64,000 bases of DNA from Chthoniobacter sp. Its GTDB lineage: Bacteria; Verrucomicrobiota; Verrucomicrobiia; Chthoniobacterales; Chthoniobacteraceae. A model generated the notes under the pieces. That model was given only the letters and a program-made list of their open reading frames with translations. It did not search any database and had not been told where the DNA came from. Position numbers and translations under genes: made by a program. This document shows, in pieces, positions 1-8,568 of the stretch (position 1 is the first letter of the stretch; every line of letters starts with the position of its first letter). Location of the stretch: positions 1-64,000 of the forward strand of contig JAIOPH010000006.1 of NCBI GenBank assembly GCA_021414005.1, read 5' to 3'.

Positions 1-1
1 A

Positions 2-658
2 AAGGGCGACCAGCTCGTGAGCGTGGGCCGCGACATGAGCGCGAAGCTCACCGAGGTCGCCACGCAGCGGTTCATCGACAACATCAGCTCCATCACGCCC
101 GGCGCGCTGCGCGGCGGCCTGCAAAGCGTGGCGCGGCATCCGGTGCGCGATGAGTTCCTCGTCGGCGGCGCGGACGGTGTGCCGCAGGCCTACCGGATCG
201 TGCGCAAAGTGCAGCGCAAGATCGGCGACAACGCCCTCTGCATCCGCAGATGGCCCGCCCTGGACGGGCGCATCTACGCCGTGGACTTCGCGCCCGATGG
301 CCGGAGCTTCGCCGCCGTCAGCTCGCTCGATGGCAAAGGCGCGGTCGGTTTCTACAACTACGATTTCAACACCGAGATGCCCGCCGACATCCTGGCCATC
401 GAAGGCAAGGAAGAGGGCGGGCGCAACGACGCCGAAAAGGCCAAGCTCGCCGCGCATTACACCAGCGACGCGAAACTCCTCGGCACCGCCCTGCTCGACG
501 CCGGGCAGTTTGCCCTGCGCTGGCTGCACGATGGCTCCGCCGTGGCCGTCGCCGGGGAGGACGGGAAAGTGCGCATCATCACCGCGGCGGACGCGAAGGT
601 GGTAAAGGAATTCATCCCCGTGCCTCTCGGGCCGGCCCCGGCCACGGCGGAGCGGTAA
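2..658 (+). CDS. WD40-repeat protein, C-terminal part (5' end outside window)
   Basis: The reading frame is open from the first bases of the window, so the gene begins upstream and only about 218 C-terminal residues are seen. Two or three degenerate WD40-like blades are recognisable: a YAVDFAPDGRSFAAV stretch near the middle, and a LRWLHDGSAVAVAGEDGKVRI stretch close to the end, each followed by a short acidic turn. The protein ends with a proline/alanine tail. In Verrucomicrobia and Planctomycetes such propellers often follow an N-terminal cytochrome-type domain, but that part would lie outside the window. A scaffold or extracytoplasmic role is an inference; no catalytic residues are visible. 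It is separated from ilvB by about 245 bases in which I see nothing definite. Confidence 0.75.
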   Translation, partial: KGDQLVSVGRDMSAKLTEVATQRFIDNISSITPGALRGGLQSVARHPVRDEFLVGGADGVPQAYRIVRKVQRKIGDNALCIRRWPALDGRIYAVDFAPDGRSFAAVSSLDGKGAVGFYNYDFNTEMPADILAIEGKEEGGRNDAEKAKLAAHYTSDAKLLGTALLDAGQFALRWLHDGSAVAVAGEDGKVRIITAADAKVVKEFIPVPLGPAPATAER

Positions 659-904
659 AGAGACGTCGGCCGCGCAAAGCCGCGACTGCAAACCCTGGAG
701 GACTTCCCGACGGACAGACGCGGCTGCGGCCCGCGCCCAGTTGCCAACGGTGGATCGCGAAATTTCACCCACCACCTTGATGCCAAAAGCGTGACTGGTG
801 CCCCAAAGCTCGACGGAGAGGAGATGTCACCGGTGCCAGGCAATCGCCGCTTGCCCACCGCGAGAGCGACTGCTAGCTTCACGGCCATTTTCCAGAAGCA
901 AACC

Positions 905-2746
905 ATGAGCACTCCGACCAAAACCACCGAGCCAACGACGAAATCCGCCACGCCTGATCGTGGGGTCACCATGAGCGGGGCGGAGATTTTGGTCGAGTGC
1001 CTGATCCGCGAAGGGGTGGACACCATTTTCGCGTATCCAGGAGGCGCTTCTATGCACATGCACCAGGCGCTGACGAAGCGGGAGGATGTGCTCAAGACTT
1101 ACCTGCCGCGACACGAGCAGGGCGGCGTTTTTGCGGCAGAGGGCTATGCGCGGGCAACGGGTAAGGCGGGCGTGGTGATGGCAACGAGCGGGCCGGGTGC
1201 GACCAATCTCGTGACGGGCATCGCCGACGCGTATCTCGACTCGACGCCACTGGTGGCGATCACCGGGCAGGTGCCGCGGCACATGATCGGCAAAGGCGCG
1301 TTTCAGGAGACGGATGTGTTCTCGGTGACGGCGCAGATCGTGAAGCACAATTTCCTCGTGATGGATGTGAACGACATCGCGCGGATCGTGAAGGAGGCTT
1401 TTTATATCGCCACCACGGGCCGTCCGGGGCCGGTACTGATCGACATCCCAAAGGACGTGCAGATCGCAACGACGCAGCCCATTTTCCCGACGGAAGTGAA
1501 CCTGCGTGGCTACAACCCCGTGCAGAAGGCCGACGACGCGGCGCTGAACGAAGTCATCGGCCACATCAAGAACGCGAAGTGTCCGATGATCTACTGCGGC
1601 GGCGGCATCATCTCGGGCGAAGCGAGCGCGGAGTTGCTGGAGTTTGTCGAGCGCACGGGCATCCCGGTGGCGACCACGCTGATGGGCATCGGCTGCTTTC
1701 CCGAGACGCATGAGCTTTCGCTGAAATGGCTGGGGATGCACGGCACGGTGTACGCGAACAACGCGGTCAACGAGGCCGACCTGCTGCTGGCCATCGGCGT
1801 GCGGTTCGATGACCGGGTGACGGGCAAGATCAGCGAGTTTGCGAAGCACGGGACGATCGTCCACATCGACATCGACAACTCGGAGATCAACAAGAACAAG
1901 GTCGTGAAGCTGCCCATCCTCAGCGACGTGAAGTACGCGCTGGCGAAGCTGAACCAGCTACTCGAAAAAGCGGGCAAGCCGCGCGTGGCGAAGGGCTTCA
2001 ACGCCTTTCCAGACTGGTATGTGAAGATCGCCGCCTGGCGCGAGGCGTTCCCTTTCACTTTCAACGACACCGAGGACGTAATCCAGCCGCAGTATGCCAT
2101 CCGCCTGCTCTACGAGCTGACGAAAGGCGACGCGATCATCACCACCGGCGTGGGCCAGCACCAGATGTGGGCGGCGCAGTTCTACGATTTCGACAAACCG
2201 CGCACGCTGCTGACCAGCGCGGGCCTCGGCTCGATGGGCTACGGCTATCCGGCGGCGCTCGGGGCGAAGGTGGCGTTTCCCGACAAGCAGGTCATCGACA
2301 TCGATGGCGATGGCTCTTTCATCATGAATGTGCAGGAGCTGGCCATGGCGCACGTCGAGGGGATCAACGCGAAGGTGATGATCCTGAACAACCAGTGGCT
2401 CGGCATGGTGATGCAGTGGGAGGACCGCTTCTACAAATCGAACCGCGGCCACACCTTCCTCGGCAACCCGAAGAAAATCTACGAGGGCAGCCTCGAAGAC
2501 CCGACCGGCATTTACCCGGACTACGTGAAGATTTGCGAGGGCTTCGCCGTCAAATGCGAGCGCGTGATGCACAAGAAGGATCTCGCCGCCGCGATGCAGC
2601 GGATGCTCGACGCGACAGAGCCTTACGTCCTCGACGTGATGGTGCCCTACACCGAGCACGTGCTGCCCATGATCCCGGCCGGCGCGACTTACAAGGACGT
2701 GATCTACGAAGGTCGGCAGACGCTGAAGGCCGGAGACGGGCTGTAG
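905..2746 (+). CDS. ilvB: Acetolactate synthase, large (catalytic) subunit
   Basis: This is a thiamine-diphosphate enzyme that joins two pyruvates (or pyruvate and 2-oxobutyrate) in the first common step of branched-chain amino acid synthesis. At 613 residues it is of normal family length. The N-terminal PYR domain has the AYPGG loop and the RHEQGG motif carrying the catalytic Glu. The middle FAD-binding domain is intact. The C-terminal PP domain carries the ThDP/Mg motif, GDGSF to the LNNQWLG region about 25 residues later. The frame is open upstream to a GTG at 791, but the ATG at 905 gives an N-terminus of ordinary length after a short Thr/Ser-rich lead; 971 is a further alternative. No ilvN (regulatory subunit) or ilvC follows; the next gene is a secreted protease. 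Confidence 0.93.
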   Translation: MSTPTKTTEPTTKSATPDRGVTMSGAEILVECLIREGVDTIFAYPGGASMHMHQALTKREDVLKTYLPRHEQGGVFAAEGYARATGKAGVVMATSGPGATNLVTGIADAYLDSTPLVAITGQVPRHMIGKGAFQETDVFSVTAQIVKHNFLVMDVNDIARIVKEAFYIATTGRPGPVLIDIPKDVQIATTQPIFPTEVNLRGYNPVQKADDAALNEVIGHIKNAKCPMIYCGGGIISGEASAELLEFVERTGIPVATTLMGIGCFPETHELSLKWLGMHGTVYANNAVNEADLLLAIGVRFDDRVTGKISEFAKHGTIVHIDIDNSEINKNKVVKLPILSDVKYALAKLNQLLEKAGKPRVAKGFNAFPDWYVKIAAWREAFPFTFNDTEDVIQPQYAIRLLYELTKGDAIITTGVGQHQMWAAQFYDFDKPRTLLTSAGLGSMGYGYPAALGAKVAFPDKQVIDIDGDGSFIMNVQELAMAHVEGINAKVMILNNQWLGMVMQWEDRFYKSNRGHTFLGNPKKIYEGSLEDPTGIYPDYVKICEGFAVKCERVMHKKDLAAAMQRMLDATEPYVLDVMVPYTEHVLPMIPAGATYKDVIYEGRQTLKAGDGL

Positions 2747-2844
2747 CCGTTTTGGGAGCTGAGCTCCCTCGCGGTTATCTGGCTTTTTTTATCGGATTTC
2801 TGTTGAGGAAACGCGGGTGCTGCGCGAGTCTCCGCGCGTCCCTC

Positions 2845-4050
2845 ATGTTCATCCGTCTTCTCTGCCGGGCTTTCATCCTGAGCGCCGCCCTCCTTTCCGC
2901 CAACAGCGGCCACGCACTGATCATCTACGGCACCGGGCCGACCGACCTGAGCAATACCCGCAACATCACCGCCCCCGCGAGCGGGGTGGCGAGCGGCGCG
3001 CCGTGGCCCTATATCGTCCAGTTTGGCACGAACAACGCCTCCGGCATCTATCTCGGCAACGGCTACATCCTCACCGCCAACCACGTAAATCCCATCCCGG
3101 CCAGCTTCGTCATCAACGGCATCTCCTATAACCGCGACACCGCTTACGGCCCAGTCCCGGTCACTGAAGACGTCCTGCCGACAAACTACCCGACGAATCC
3201 CGACTTCGCCGATGTCGTGGATATGAAGTTGGTCAGAGTCCTGAATCCGCCGGTCATGGCGGCGTTGCCGATTAACACCTACGCGGGAACCGGCACGGGT
3301 GCCGGTACCGACATCGGCGGCACCAGCGTGCTGATCGGCTGCGGGGTGGGCAAAGGAAGCGTCGTCACCGGCGGGTGGAGCTGGGGCGACGGCACGACCT
3401 ACGCCAAACGCTGGGGAACCAACAGCGTGGCCGGCTATCAGGCCGCCTACTCCGGCATCCCCTACGAGATTCTCTACACGTTTTTCAATGCCTCCGTCGG
3501 CGACGAATCCCAGATCACCCTCGGCGATTCCGGCAGCGGCCTCTTCAAGCAGTTCAGCGGCACTTGGAAGCTCACCGGCGTGGCCACCAGTGTCTCCACC
3601 GCGGGCTCCGCCCTCTACTCGCCAACCGACTACTCCATTTTCATCCGCATCTCGAAATACGCCCACCTCCTCCGCTACGAAAACTGGGCCAGTACCAAGC
3701 TCGGCAGCCCCACCGCCTCCATGACTGCCGACACCGACAAGGACGGCCTCCCGCAACTCCTCGAATACGCCTTTCACACCGACCCCGGCATCGCCTCCAC
3801 TTCCGCACTCCCGCAGGTCGGCATGGAGAGCGGCTACCTCACGCTAACCTACACCCAGCTCCTCACCGCCACCGATCTCACCTACAAGGTGCAGGAGTCC
3901 CCCACCCTTGCGAACGGCAGTTGGACAGACGCTGCAGTCATCGAGGAAACCGTGTCCACCAGCGGTGTGACCCGCGTGGTCAAGGCCAAGGTCGCCCTGA
4001 ACTCCGCCACACAGAAATTTCTCCGCCTCAGCGTCACGCAGATTCCCTGA
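2845..4050 (+). CDS. Secreted trypsin-like serine protease with C-terminal Ca-binding module
   Basis: The protein has 401 residues starting MFIRLLCRAF, with a typical signal peptide ending near the SGHA stretch. The catalytic triad of an S1-type protease can be read in order: His in LTANHV, Asp in ADVVDMKLV, and Ser in LGDSGSGLF. After the protease domain comes a DTDKDGLPQLLEYAF segment. This is a calcium-binding repeat of the type seen in many verrucomicrobial secreted proteins. It is followed by about 90 residues of beta-rich tail with a YKVQESPTL motif and an FLRLSV ending. The same kind of tail ends the phosphoesterase at 55970-60601. The frame extends upstream into ilvB, but the ATG at 2845 is the one that gives a signal peptide. 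The substrate is unknown. Confidence 0.8.
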   Translation: MFIRLLCRAFILSAALLSANSGHALIIYGTGPTDLSNTRNITAPASGVASGAPWPYIVQFGTNNASGIYLGNGYILTANHVNPIPASFVINGISYNRDTAYGPVPVTEDVLPTNYPTNPDFADVVDMKLVRVLNPPVMAALPINTYAGTGTGAGTDIGGTSVLIGCGVGKGSVVTGGWSWGDGTTYAKRWGTNSVAGYQAAYSGIPYEILYTFFNASVGDESQITLGDSGSGLFKQFSGTWKLTGVATSVSTAGSALYSPTDYSIFIRISKYAHLLRYENWASTKLGSPTASMTADTDKDGLPQLLEYAFHTDPGIASTSALPQVGMESGYLTLTYTQLLTATDLTYKVQESPTLANGSWTDAAVIEETVSTSGVTRVVKAKVALNSATQKFLRLSVTQIP

Positions 4051-4053
4051 CGG

Positions 4054-4656
4054 TCAGCGCCCGCCCGCTTCGTAAAAGCGCTGCCGGGCCGTGATGTCCT
4101 CGATGTAGCGCCGCGTCGTCGGGTATTCGATCACCCGCAGCAGGTGCGCCGCCGTCGCCTCGTCGCCGCGCGCGGTCGTCGCGAGCCAGCGCTCCACGCG
4201 AGCGTGGCCGGCGTTGTATTCCGCGAGCGCGAAGGGCACCGGTTGGTCCCTACCCTTCCAGTGCTCCAGCGCCTTTTTGAAATACCACGTTCCCACTTCG
4301 AGGTTCGTTTTCGCATCGAAAAGATCGGTCGGCACAAATGTCTCAATCTTCTCCGCCCGGGCCCAGTCCTGCGCCGCGGCCTCGCCCACCTGCATCAGCC
4401 CACGCTCCCCGCTCGTGCCCACCTTCGACGGATCAAACGCGCTCTCCCGCCACACCATCGCCTTCACCAGCAGCGGATCGAGCCGGTGCTTGCGCGCCGC
4501 GTCGGAGATCAGCGCGTCGTACGCCGAGAACCGTCCGAGCGCCCACCACGCGTGCAGCTTGTAGGTCGGGTCCGGGGCGGTCCACAGCACCAGCCCCGCC
4601 GCCGTCAGCGCGGCGAAAAAAACGAGGAGGAAAACCTTTTGGCAAAACCGGATCAT
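4054..4656 (-). CDS. Lytic murein transglycosylase (SLT domain)
   Basis: This 200-residue protein has one N-terminal hydrophobic segment (residues 8-27), probably an uncleaved anchor or signal sequence. It then has a compact SLT/goose-lysozyme-like domain. Diagnostic motifs are WRESAFD with the catalytic Glu, GERGLMQV, and FALAEYNAGHARVERW. Enzymes of this fold cleave the glycan strands of peptidoglycan to give 1,6-anhydro ends, usually in wall remodelling. The gene is convergent with the protease (3-base gap) and divergent from priA, with only 69 bases between the two starts. Both promoters must therefore sit in that short stretch. Confidence 0.88.
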   Translation of the reverse strand: MIRFCQKVFLLVFFAALTAAGLVLWTAPDPTYKLHAWWALGRFSAYDALISDAARKHRLDPLLVKAMVWRESAFDPSKVGTSGERGLMQVGEAAAQDWARAEKIETFVPTDLFDAKTNLEVGTWYFKKALEHWKGRDQPVPFALAEYNAGHARVERWLATTARGDEATAAHLLRVIEYPTTRRYIEDITARQRFYEAGGR

Positions 4657-4725
4657 CGGGTGGCCGAGTCAACCTGTCGGGTTGAAAAACTTCGACAAAA
4701 TTCGCACCCCCCGCATCCTCTGCGC

Positions 4726-6957
4726 ATGCCGAAATTCGCCCGCGTGCTGGTCGATGACTCCGCCGGGAAAGCCTTTGATTACGAGCTTCCCGAGGCGGTG
4801 GCGGGCATTCTCCAGCCTGGCTCCCGCGTCCGCGTCCCCGTGCGCACGCGCACGGCGCTGGCCACGGTGATCGAGCTGCTCGACGAGACCGATGTCCCCG
4901 GCGTGAAGCTCATCAGCGAGGTCGTCAGCGCCGAGCCGATCCTCAGTCCGCTGCTGCTGAAACTCGGCGCGTGGATGGCGGATTATTACTGCTGTTCGGT
5001 CGAGCAGGCGATGAAGGCCGTGCTGCCGAATGTCATCCGCAAAGCCGAAGTCGGGCACCAGACGCGACTCTTTGCGCGGCTCGCGCGGGAGGTCGGTGAG
5101 GAGGAAAGCGAGGCGCTGAAAAAGAAAGCTCCGCTGCAAGCTGCCGCGATCGCGTTTCTCGCGGAGGCTGGGAAGCCCATCGCCGTCGCCGAGCTGGCGG
5201 AGAAATGCGACGCCAACCACGCCGTCATTCAGGCGCTCGTGAAAAAGGGGCTCGTCATCACGGAGTCGGCCACCGTCGAGCGCGACCCCAGCCAGGGAGA
5301 GACCTTCCTCCACGCCGGCAAGCTGGAGATGAACCCCGAGCAGCTCGCCGTCTTCGCCCGCGTCTGCGCCGCAATCGAAAATCAAAAATCAAAAGTCGAA
5401 AATCCGAAGCCCATCCTCCTCCACGGCGTCACCGGTAGCGGCAAGACCGAAATCTACCTCCAGGCCATCCAACTCGTCCTCGAGCGCGGGCAGACGGCCA
5501 TCATGCTCGTCCCAGAAATTTCCCTCACCCCGCAGACCGTCGAGCGCTTCAAATCGCGCTTCGCCGCCACCCAGCACGAAGTCGCCGTGCTCCACTCCCA
5601 CCTCAGCGAAGGCGAGCGGCACGACGAGTGGCACAAGATCCGCACCGGCCGCGCGCGCATCGCCATCGGCGCGCGGTCGGCCATCTTCGCCCCGTGCGCG
5701 AACCTCGGCCTCATCGTCGTCGATGAAGAGCACGAGAACACCTACAAGCAGGAGGAAACCCCGCGCTACCACGGACGCGACATCGCCGTGCTGCGCGCGC
5801 AGATGGAAGGCTGCGCGTGCCTGCTTGGCAGCGCCACGCCTTCCCTCGAGAGCTTCCACAACGCCCAGCTCGGCAAATACGAACTGCTCCGCCTGACCCA
5901 GCGCGTGGACGACAAAAAGATGCCCTTCATCCGCATCATGGACATGCGCATGGAGTCGAAAAAGAAAGGCTCCATCCTCAGCGAACGGCTCATCACCGCC
6001 GTGAACGACCGGCTCGCGAAAAAGGAGCAGACCATCCTTTTCCTCAACCGCCGCGGCTTCTCCACCTCGCTGCTCTGCGAGAAATGCGGCTACGTCTGCG
6101 AGTGCCCGAACTGCTCTGTCGGCCTCACCTTTCACCGCGCCGCCGGGCGCGTCGTCTGCCACATTTGCGGGCACCAAGCCGTCGCGCCGGCGAAGTGCCC
6201 GGAATGCAAAGACCCCGGCATCAAATACAGCGGCACCGGCACCGAGAAAGTGGAGGACATCGTCGGCAAATGCTTCCCCACCGCCGTGGTGAAGCGCCTC
6301 GACGCCGACGTGATGACGCGCAAGGACGCCTTCCGTGAAACGCTCGGCGCCTTCAAAGTCGGCAAGATCGACATCCTCGTCGGCACCCAGATGATCGCCA
6401 AAGGGCTGCACTTCCCCAATGTCACCCTCGTTGGCATCATCAACGCCGACCTTTCGCTCCACCTCCCCGACTTTCGCGCCGGCGAACGCACCTTCCAGCT
6501 CCTCACCCAGGTCGCCGGCCGCGCCGGCCGCGGCGACGTCGAGGGCGAAGTCTTCGTGCAGTCCTTCACCCCCTTCAGCCCCAGCATCCAGTTCGCCCGG
6601 CACCACGACTTCGACGGCTTCTGGGAGCAGGAGATCGAGTTCCGCCGCCAGTGGGACTACCCGCCCTTCACCCACATGGTCCTCATCGTCATCCGCTCCG
6701 CGCACCAGCAGCGCGCCGAATTCTCCGCCCAAACCCTGCACCGCCGCCTCAAGGACGCGCTCCCGCCGAACACCACCCTCAGCGACCCCGCGCCCGCCCC
6801 GCTGGAGAAAAGCCACGGCAACTACCGCTTCCACCTCATGCTCCGCACCCGCGCCATCCTCCGCCTCTCGCGGCACCTGAAGACGGTGTTGGAAAAGCTG
6901 ACCTTCCCCGAGGATGTCATCGTCACGGTGGACGTGGATGCTTATCAGCTTTTGTAA
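4726..6957 (+). CDS. priA: Primosomal replication restart helicase PriA
   Basis: PriA is a 3'-5' superfamily-2 helicase that reloads the replisome at stalled forks. This copy has 743 residues. The order is an N-terminal 3'BD-like domain (FDYELPE start), a winged-helix region, a helicase core and a zinc-binding insert. Walker A is HGVTGSGKTE, the DEAH-like box is VVDEEHENTY, and the zinc site is formed by four CxxC pairs from CEKCGYVCECPNC to CHICGH and CPECKD. The helicase C-terminal motif GTQMIAKGLHFPNV is intact. The frame is open far upstream, but the ATG at 4726 begins at the conserved N-terminus. A five-unit tandem heptamer repeat lies inside the gene (5373-5407) and encodes a Lys/Asn/Glu-rich linker just before the Walker A region. 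Confidence 0.96.
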   Translation: MPKFARVLVDDSAGKAFDYELPEAVAGILQPGSRVRVPVRTRTALATVIELLDETDVPGVKLISEVVSAEPILSPLLLKLGAWMADYYCCSVEQAMKAVLPNVIRKAEVGHQTRLFARLAREVGEEESEALKKKAPLQAAAIAFLAEAGKPIAVAELAEKCDANHAVIQALVKKGLVITESATVERDPSQGETFLHAGKLEMNPEQLAVFARVCAAIENQKSKVENPKPILLHGVTGSGKTEIYLQAIQLVLERGQTAIMLVPEISLTPQTVERFKSRFAATQHEVAVLHSHLSEGERHDEWHKIRTGRARIAIGARSAIFAPCANLGLIVVDEEHENTYKQEETPRYHGRDIAVLRAQMEGCACLLGSATPSLESFHNAQLGKYELLRLTQRVDDKKMPFIRIMDMRMESKKKGSILSERLITAVNDRLAKKEQTILFLNRRGFSTSLLCEKCGYVCECPNCSVGLTFHRAAGRVVCHICGHQAVAPAKCPECKDPGIKYSGTGTEKVEDIVGKCFPTAVVKRLDADVMTRKDAFRETLGAFKVGKIDILVGTQMIAKGLHFPNVTLVGIINADLSLHLPDFRAGERTFQLLTQVAGRAGRGDVEGEVFVQSFTPFSPSIQFARHHDFDGFWEQEIEFRRQWDYPPFTHMVLIVIRSAHQQRAEFSAQTLHRRLKDALPPNTTLSDPAPAPLEKSHGNYRFHLMLRTRAILRLSRHLKTVLEKLTFPEDVIVTVDVDAYQLL
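5373..5407. repeat. Tandem heptamer repeat inside priA (5 units)
   Basis: Five consecutive 7-base units run AATCGAA, AATCAAA, AATCAAA, AGTCGAA, AATCCGA. They are A-rich inside an otherwise GC-rich gene, and the reading frame is kept (35 bases within an open frame). They encode the ENQKSKVENPK linker between the winged-helix region and the helicase core. The last unit is identical to the heptamer repeated four times upstream of rex (51993-52020). Confidence 0.85.
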
Positions 6958-7027
6958 AGCCAAAGTAAGCTGTGCGACCATCGCGGATTCGCTAAACGAA
7001 GGAGCGCCGTTCTGATCAAATCAAGTT

Positions 7028-7921
7028 ATGTCTGATACCACAAAACCTCAGGAGAAGCCGAAGTGCTTCATTGCAATGCCGGTCAGCACCCCGGATCACT
7101 TGATCAAGGAGTATGGTGATCCAGATCATTTCAAGCACGTCATGGAAGAGCTGTTCCTTCCGGCGATCGAAGCGGCTGGGATGATAGCGATCCCACCGAT
7201 TTCGACTGGTTCCGAAGTTATCCATGCGGACATCGTTGATGCGCTTCAGTCAGCCGAATTAGTTCTTGTCGATCTGTCGTCGCTCAATCCCAATGTACTT
7301 TTCGAGTTTGGCGTCCGTACCTCTTTGAACAAGCCCGCCTGTCCGGTTCGTGACGACAAGACGCCTACGATTCCATTCGATGCGAGCACCCTAAACACGC
7401 ATAATTATTCTTCGGACCTCCAGTCGTGGATAACAAAGCGTGAGATTCCGAAACTCACAACGCACTTACAAGCAAGCCTTGAAAAGAGCAACGGACAGAA
7501 TGCCCTCTGGAAGCATTTCGGATTCAAACAATCGGCCGCGGCACCGAGGGAGCCAAAAGGTCCAGAGGAGAAGCTGGATGCGGTGATGACCGAATTAGCA
7601 GGTTTGCGCTCGCAGGTTCAACGGATCGAGAATACCGGAGTGGCTACCCCTGCTGGCACCGCGGCATTGCAGCCTCTTATCGATCGACAGGCTATGCTAA
7701 TCGATCAGAGGCGACAGATGGCAGCCATAATTGCAGATCATCTAGTTAAAGTCGGAGGGGATTTTGCGTCGTTGGATCGCACTGCAATTCTTGCGGAGTT
7801 CCAAAACGCAAGAACCAATGCCGGCCAACCAATAGTGTTTCCTCCGCCAGTTCTGTTTAACCAAACTATCGCACTTATGAAGAAGACTATTGAATCACCT
7901 CCTCCTAGCCACGGCGGGTGA
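7028..7921 (+). CDS. Protein with nucleoside deoxyribosyltransferase-like N-terminal domain, role unknown
   Basis: This 297-residue cytoplasmic protein has no signal peptide. Residues 12-110 read like the Rossmannoid fold shared by nucleoside 2-deoxyribosyltransferases and related effector domains: a CFIAMPV first strand, a VIHADIVDALQSAELVLVDLS segment and a NPNVLFEFGVRTSLNKP segment. Proteins with this N-terminal pattern include standalone and effector-fused members in accessory regions. Residues 180-210 are a short predicted coiled coil (EEKLDAVMTELAGLRSQV). The rest is not recognised. Base composition is clearly more AT-rich than either neighbour, and the gene is followed by almost 0.9 kb of palindromic repeats. 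Both points suggest acquired DNA. A link to defence or nucleotide sensing is only an inference. Confidence 0.7.
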   Translation: MSDTTKPQEKPKCFIAMPVSTPDHLIKEYGDPDHFKHVMEELFLPAIEAAGMIAIPPISTGSEVIHADIVDALQSAELVLVDLSSLNPNVLFEFGVRTSLNKPACPVRDDKTPTIPFDASTLNTHNYSSDLQSWITKREIPKLTTHLQASLEKSNGQNALWKHFGFKQSAAAPREPKGPEEKLDAVMTELAGLRSQVQRIENTGVATPAGTAALQPLIDRQAMLIDQRRQMAAIIADHLVKVGGDFASLDRTAILAEFQNARTNAGQPIVFPPPVLFNQTIALMKKTIESPPPSHGG

Positions 7922-8007
7922 TCGTCGCGCCGCTCATGGTTAAGCTCCTGCTTCGGTTCGCGCAAGGGAGCAAAGCGGCCCTTCACCGGGCGGGATGTCT
8001 GCCCGCC

Positions 8008-8229
8008 CGAACGCCAACGGCGTTCCATCCTCCAGCCCAGGGTTGGCGCGACGCAGGAGCGCCTACCCTGGGTGTGTCGAAAAAATCGCGCCAACCCCAA
8101 CGGGGTTGCATCGGGCCGCGCCGGGCGGGATGCAACCCTTTCAGGGTTGGCGCGGAGGGTGGGGCGCTGACCTAGGGTAGCACGCAGCGCGCAACCCCGG
8201 GCTGGATGATGGAACGCCGTTGGCGTTCG
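8008..8229. repeat. Nested palindromic repeat, family 1, full copy
   Basis: Outer arms 8008-8029 and 8208-8229 are perfect 22-base inverted repeats. Each arm also contains its own small palindrome (AACGCC-AAC-GGCGTT). Inside lie a second, imperfect pair of arms (about 8031-8072 against 8164-8205, around the CCAGCCCAGGGTTGGCGCG motif) and a small central hairpin around CCCCAACGGGGTTGC. The whole can fold into one long branched hairpin in either strand. Confidence 0.85.
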
Positions 8230-8323
8230 CATTTACGCGGCGATCTCCTTCCTCTCGTGCAGAAGCTCCAGCTTTGGCACGAGCTTGGGATCGAAGCGGC
8301 CCTTCGCCGGGCGGCGCAAGACG

Positions 8324-8513
8324 TGTCATCCTGAGCGGAGTTCCCGGGGCGAAGGCGGGCGGGAACGGAGTCGAAGGACCTCTAACTATTTGCGGGCGGA
8401 GGCGGTGGGAGAAGCAACGCCCATTCGTCCCGCCACCTCCGCCGACGGAAAGGTTAGAGGTCCTTCGACTGCGCTGCGCCCGCCTTTCCGCCTCCGCTCC
8501 GCTCAGGATGACA
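8324..8513. repeat. Inverted-repeat element, family 2, copy A
   Basis: Terminal 17-base perfect inverted repeats are 8324-8340 and 8497-8513 (the latter reads CTCCGCTCAGGATGACA). A second perfect 16-base pair is at 8371-8386 and 8453-8468 (TCGAAGGACCTCTAAC and its complement). There is no coding capacity of note. The same layout recurs at 46887-47129, and half of it at 13751-13838. Confidence 0.88.
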
Positions 8514-8568
8514 GGCTTTGTTTTGCCCTGTCACGAAATGCTCCTGCGCGCGGGAATCGCTGCCCGCC

